Source: Roseicella sp. DB1501
Lineage (GTDB): Bacteria; Pseudomonadota; Alphaproteobacteria; Acetobacterales; Acetobacteraceae
Assembly: GCF_013112485.1 (NCBI RefSeq)
Contig: NZ_JABFHG010000003.1
Span: 310,001-374,000 of the forward strand
Direction of reading: 5' to 3'
Length of the DNA: 64,000 nucleotides
Position numbers and translations under genes: made by a program. The notes beneath the pieces were generated by a model. That model was not told the DNA's origin, searched no databases, and saw nothing but the letters and a program-made list of their open reading frames with translations. Below, one piece after another: positions 60,942 to 64,000 of the stretch. The stretch's first letter is position 1, and every line of letters starts with the position of its first letter.

Positions 60942-61629
60942 GGCGCCGAGGGGTTTCCGGGGTGCCGCTGGATATGGCCGCCGTATCCTCCTGGGAACAG
61001 CCCTGGCCGGTTTCGGAGTGTTTCGCCGCCCCCGCCGGACGGTGGCGGCGGGGCAGGCGCCGCACCTGCTCGTGCTCGGCGACAGCCTGGCCGCCGGCTA
61101 CGGCCTGCCGCAGGACCAGGGCTTCGTGCCGCAGCTCCAGGCGGCGCTCGCCGCACGAGGGCGTGCGGTGCAGGTGGTGAATGCCGGCGTCTCGGGCGAT
61201 ACCACGGCCGGTGGCCTGGCGCGGCTCGACTGGTCCCTCGCGGAGCGGCCGCAGGCGGCGATCGTCGAGCTCGGTGGCAATGACGGGTTGCGGGCCCTGC
61301 CGCCGGCGGCGAGCCGCGACAACCTCGCCGCCATCCTGGACCGGCTCAAGGCCCGCAACATCCCGGTGCTGCTGGCGGGGATGCTGGCCCCGCCCAATCT
61401 CGGCGCCCCCTATGGCCGCGAGTTCGCGGCGGTCTATTCAGGGCTGGCGAGAGAATATCCGGACACAATTTTCTATCCATTCTTCCTCGACGGCGTGGCG
61501 GGCGATGCCGGGCTGAACCAGCCGGACGGCATCCATCCGAATGCGAAGGGGGTGGCGGAGATCGTCCGGCGCATCCTGCCTGCCGTCGAGTCCCTGCTGG
61601 ACCGGGCCGCGCCTCCGCCCGATCAATGA
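60931..61629 (+). CDS. tesA: TesA-type arylesterase / lysophospholipase, GDSL family
   Basis: A 232-residue SGNH hydrolase. Block I is LVLGDSLAAGYGL (nucleophile Ser), block II GVSGDTTAGGLARLDWSLAE, block III ELGGNDGLRALPP (oxyanion Asn) and block V QPDGIHPNAKGVAEI (Asp and His). A basic, partly hydrophobic N-terminus (GYGRRILLGTALAGFGVF) suggests export. E. coli TesA is periplasmic with thioesterase, protease and lysophospholipase activities. GGGAG precedes the ATG at 60931. It overlaps the divergent ybbA-like start by 11 bases, so its promoter lies in that gene. Confidence 0.92.
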
Positions 61630-61658
61630 GGAGCCCGATTGATGAGGAGACAGAGCCG

Positions 61659-62195
61659 ATGATTCGCCTCTTCGTCGCCCTGGCCCTGCCGGCCGCCATC
61701 AAGACCCAGCTCGCCATGCTCGCCGGCGGCATCCCGGGGGCCAGGTGGGTGCCCCCCGAGAATTACCATCTCACCCTGCGCTTCATCGGCGAGGTCGAGG
61801 GCTGGCAGGCCCAGGAGGTGGACGACGCCCTGGCCAATATCCGTGCCCGGCCCTTCGAGCTCTCGCTGCGCGGCGTCGGCATCTTCGAGAAGGGCGGGCG
61901 CATCAGCACCCTTTGGGTCGGGGTCGAGAAGACCGAGCAGCTCGGCTTCCTGCAGACCAAGGTGGAGACCGCCCTGCAGCGCATCGGGCTGCAGCCGGAG
62001 CGCAAGCGATTCGCGCCGCATGTCACCCTGGCCCGCACCGAGCGGGCGGCGCCGGAGAAGCTGATCACCTTCGTGCAAGCGCATAACCTGTTCCGCGCCC
62101 CACCCGTGGCGGTTGAGCATTTCACCTTGTATTCCTCCCGCCTGGGCAAGGATGCGGCGGTTTATGTCCCGGAAGTGGAGTATGAGCTGGCCTAG
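61659..62195 (+). CDS. thpR: RNA 2',3'-cyclic phosphodiesterase
   Basis: A 178-residue 2H phosphoesterase. The two HxTx motifs are YHLTLRFIG and PHVTLARTE, spaced as in ThpR/LigT. The start IRLFVALALP and the end VEHFTLYSSRLG are also typical. It opens 2',3'-cyclic phosphate ends of RNA. I chose the ATG at 61659 because GATGAGGAG precedes it. It begins 29 bases after tesA and is likely co-transcribed. The TAG stop is formed by the CTAGAGC end of the inverted family 2 repeat. Confidence 0.94.
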   Translation: MIRLFVALALPAAIKTQLAMLAGGIPGARWVPPENYHLTLRFIGEVEGWQAQEVDDALANIRARPFELSLRGVGIFEKGGRISTLWVGVEKTEQLGFLQTKVETALQRIGLQPERKRFAPHVTLARTERAAPEKLITFVQAHNLFRAPPVAVEHFTLYSSRLGKDAAVYVPEVEYELA

Positions 62196-62298
62196 AGCGC
62201 ATCCATCCTGACCGGAACGGCGGAATGCGTTCTATCTCGTTGTTTGCGGAGCCGATCCACGCCTCCGGGCGTGTCCGCCCCGTGGCGATCTGCTCCAG
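62191..62298 (-). repeat. paired-hairpin repeat, family 2, copy 2
   Basis: The inverted copy of the element at 45080-45186. It starts CTAGAGCGCAT, carries the linker (minus strand GCAAACAACGAGATAG), and ends GATCTGCTCC. It overlaps the thpR stop on one side and the start of the DUF2946-like frame on the other. Its hairpin arms have one or two mismatches. The remaining body matches copy 1 closely. Confidence 0.85.
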
Positions 62299-62626
62299 GG
62301 CCACATCGCGGGTCCTGCTCGCGCTGGCCCTGCTGCTCGCCCCGCTGCGGGGATGGGCCGGGCCCTGGCAGGCGGTGCCGGCGGCGGCCCTGCCCATCTG
62401 CTCGGCCGCGGGCGGGCCGCGGCACATCCCCGACCCGACGGCACCGGCCCTGCCGATGGCGGCGCATTGCGATGCCTGCCTGATCCTCTGCCCGGCGCTG
62501 CCCGTGCCTGGCGCGGCGCTGCCGCCTCCCATGGCCCTCGGCCTCGTCGCCGCGGCCGCCCCGGCCCGCCGGCCGCCGCCGGTGGCCCTGCCGCGGGAGA
62601 GGGCCCGCGGCCCGCCCAACGCCTGA
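62225..62626 (+). CDS. DUF2946-like cysteine-containing protein of the copper set
   Basis: A frame of 133 residues. From about residue 26 it looks like a DUF2946-type protein: SRVLLALALLLAPLRGWAG as signal, then LPICSAAGGPRHI and AHCDACLILCPALPV with paired cysteines. The first 19 or more residues (RSISLFAEPIHASGRVRP) are encoded by the family 2 repeat and are shared with copy 1 of that repeat, so they are unlikely to be the original N-terminus. A GTG at 62282 would give a cleaner signal peptide but has no ribosome site, so I kept the ATG. It precedes a YcnI-like and a PCuAC gene. Confidence 0.55.
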   Translation: MRSISLFAEPIHASGRVRPVAICSRATSRVLLALALLLAPLRGWAGPWQAVPAAALPICSAAGGPRHIPDPTAPALPMAAHCDACLILCPALPVPGAALPPPMALGLVAAAAPARRPPPVALPRERARGPPNA

Positions 62627-62702
62627 GCGCTGCCGCCGCCCGCGCCGGATGGCCGGCCGGGCGCGCGCGATCCCACGAACCGCGACGCCTCAGGAGAAAC
62701 CG

Positions 62703-63221
62703 ATGCGATTGTCTCTCGCCCTAGCCGGCGCGCTCTGCGTCCTGCCGGCTCTCACGCCCGCCCGGGCCCATGTCACCGTCGACCCCGCCGCCGCACCGGC
62801 CGGCAGCTTCGTCCGCACCGCGCTGCGCGTGCCGCATGGCTGCGGCGGCGCGGCCACCACCCGCATCAGCCTCGAACTGCCGGAGGGGGTCTATTCGGCG
62901 AAGCCGATGCCCAAGCCCGGCTGGCGCCTGCACATCGAGCGCCGGCGCCTGCCGGAGATGGTGCGCGGCGCGCATGGGGCCGAGGTGGAGACGGAAGTCT
63001 CGCGCATCACCTGGGAGGGTGGGCCCTTGCCCGACGACCAGTATGACGAGTTCGTCGTCCTGCTGCAGGCGCCGAACGAGCCGAACGGCGTCTTCACCCT
63101 GCCGGTGGTGCAGGGCTGCGAGGGCGGCAAGGCCGAGCGCTGGGTGGAGACGCCCGCCGCCGGGCAATCCGCGCACGACCTCGCCCGGCCGGCGCCCGCC
63201 ATCCGCCTGGTGCCGCGGTGA
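62703..63221 (+). CDS. YcnI-like (DUF1775) periplasmic copper-binding protein
   Basis: A 172-residue protein with a signal peptide (RLSLALAGALCVLPALTPA) cleaved so that the mature protein begins HVTVDPAAAPAGSFVRTA. The N-terminal His is the copper ligand known from Bacillus YcnI. VPHGCGGAATTRISLELPEG, KPGWRLHIE and ITWEGGPLPDDQYDEFVVLL are family blocks. The family is linked to copper homeostasis. CAGGAGAAACCG precedes the ATG. Its stop overlaps the PCuAC gene start (GTGA). Confidence 0.9.
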   Translation: MRLSLALAGALCVLPALTPARAHVTVDPAAAPAGSFVRTALRVPHGCGGAATTRISLELPEGVYSAKPMPKPGWRLHIERRRLPEMVRGAHGAEVETEVSRITWEGGPLPDDQYDEFVVLLQAPNEPNGVFTLPVVQGCEGGKAERWVETPAAGQSAHDLARPAPAIRLVPR

Positions 63222-63721
63222 GGCGCCCGGCCTCGCGGCGGCCTCTGCTCGCCGCCACCCTGCTCCTGTCGCTGCCCGTCCTGGCACTGCCCGTCCTGAC
63301 GCTGGCCCCGGCGGCCCGGGCGCAGACGGCCGGCGAGCTGCACATCGCCTCGCCCTGGACCCGCGCCGCGGGCCAGAACGGCACCGGCGCCGGCTTCCTC
63401 ACCATCACCAACCACGGCAGCGCGGCCGACCGGCTGGTGGGCGCCAGCAGCCCGGCCGCACGGGTCACCGAGATCCACACCCATATGCGGGAGGGCGACA
63501 TCCTGCGCATGCGGCCGGTGGAGGCGGTGGAGATCCCCGCCGGCCAGACCGTCACGCTGCAACCCGGTGGCTTCCACCTGATGCTGATCGGGCTGAAGGC
63601 GCCGCTGATCCAGGGCCAGACCGCCCCGGTGACGCTGCGCTTCGAGCGGGCGGGCGAGGTGACGGTGACGCTCGCCATCCTGCCGGCCGGGGCACGCGGG
63701 CCGGCGGCGCACGCGCACTGA
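63218..63721 (+). CDS. PCu(A)C family copper chaperone
   Basis: A 167-residue periplasmic protein with a long signal segment (LLLSLPVLALPVLTLAPAA) then ELHIASPWTRAAGQNGTGAG. The copper site is of the H-M-x(n)-H-x-M type: TEIHTHMREGDILRMRPVE and GGFHLMLIGLKAPLIQG. PCuAC proteins deliver Cu(I) to the CuA or CuB site of cytochrome oxidases. The C-terminal AHAH is an extra His pair. The GTG start overlaps the YcnI-like stop by four bases, so the two are coupled. Confidence 0.93.
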   Translation: MRRPASRRPLLAATLLLSLPVLALPVLTLAPAARAQTAGELHIASPWTRAAGQNGTGAGFLTITNHGSAADRLVGASSPAARVTEIHTHMREGDILRMRPVEAVEIPAGQTVTLQPGGFHLMLIGLKAPLIQGQTAPVTLRFERAGEVTVTLAILPAGARGPAAHAH

Positions 63722-64000
63722 CCTCCGGGCCGCTGCGTCTCGACCTGCCGCGGCAGGTCGGGCGCCAGCGGCGCGGCTATCCGGGCCGGCATATCCGTCA
63801 CCCTGCGACGATGCACCCGACGCCCCGCTTCCATTTGTCCCAGGGCAGTCGGCGTCGGAGCGCCGGCCGCGGTCTTCATGGCCTGCCGATCCGGTGCGCT
63901 TAGCGTATGGGTGGGGCCCGAGTCCGACCGCGCCGGCCCCACGGCTCGTTGGTCAACCACTCTCGACACGCCATCCGCTGATCCGGGCACCGGGATCCGT
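63722..64000. other. right end of the window, no gene recognised
   Basis: After the PCuAC gene I see the palindrome at 63741 and then 240 bases without a convincing reading frame on either strand. A gene whose body lies beyond the edge may begin or end here. Confidence 0.4.
63741..63760 (+). terminator. palindrome after the copper set
   Basis: CGACCTGCCG and CGGCAGGTCG form a perfect 20-base palindrome 20 bases past the PCuAC stop. It lacks a T run. Confidence 0.5.

Noticed and set aside
63094-63990. Long minus-strand frame at the right edge
   Set aside because: It is antisense to the PCuAC gene for most of its length and has the shadow composition; no transposase or other motif was found in its unshared part.

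Overview
The window is about 64 kb of very GC-rich chromosome. No rRNA or tRNA genes, CRISPR arrays, phage genes or intact insertion sequences were recognised. Four things suggest an alphaproteobacterium of the Acetobacteraceae type (Roseomonas-like): two stand-alone tripartite-tricarboxylate (Bug-type) binding proteins, the DUF2849 / sulfite reductase / DUF934 arrangement, the acpP-fabF-mltG order, and CTAG-bounded intergenic palindromic repeats. This placement is inference from gene content; no marker gene was compared.

Layout. 1-4.4 kb: the start of a TonB receptor, a two-domain glycosyltransferase and a left-handed-helix acyltransferase, all on the minus strand. 4.7-6.7 kb: a NarX/DegS-type histidine kinase and a LuxR-type regulator. 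6.7-10.3 kb: a Bug receptor and an assimilatory sulfite reductase unit. 10.5-11.8 kb: ccmA-ccmB. 11.9-14.6 kb: aconitase. 14.7-19.9 kb: a minus-strand run of Kelch protein, peptide-type binding protein, AbrB-type membrane protein and amidase. 20.2-22.4 kb: a second Bug receptor and an amide/branched-chain-type binding protein. 22.4-26.6 kb: a repeat element, a fragment of an APS kinase gene, and the sulfate importer cysP-T-W-A. 26.7-29.8 kb: a nitrate/sulfonate-type ABC importer with a 71-residue companion.

30.2-37.3 kb holds a Zur-like palindrome followed by a TonB-dependent siderophore-type receptor and a complete nickel/peptide-type ABC importer (binding protein, two permeases, fused double ATPase). 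Spacing is -4 to +7 bases throughout, so it reads as one outer-to-inner membrane uptake unit, plausibly for a metallophore. 37.4-46.7 kb: a flavin oxidoreductase, a beta-lactamase-fold hydrolase, a CarD regulator with a very long Ala/Pro/Lys tail, an MFS exporter, small conserved proteins, a DJ-1-like protein and a CLC antiporter.

46.8-51.7 kb is the most unusual unit: two proteins of unknown function that appear related to each other, a DyP-type peroxidase and a cytochrome P450 lacking the usual acid-alcohol pair, as a tight four-gene operon. 51.7-56.7 kb: an HxlR regulator with a clear palindromic site plus a MATE exporter, then a binding protein and an M20 amidohydrolase. 57-60 kb: acpP, fabF, mltG and a 52-residue lipoprotein. 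60.2-64 kb: a LolD/YbbA-type ATPase, a TesA-type esterase, thpR and a three-gene copper-handling set.

Scattered through gene borders are two families of paired-hairpin repeats. Both carry CTAGAGC-type ends and a CAAACAACG-like linker between two hairpins, and several copies supply stop or start codons to the neighbouring genes.
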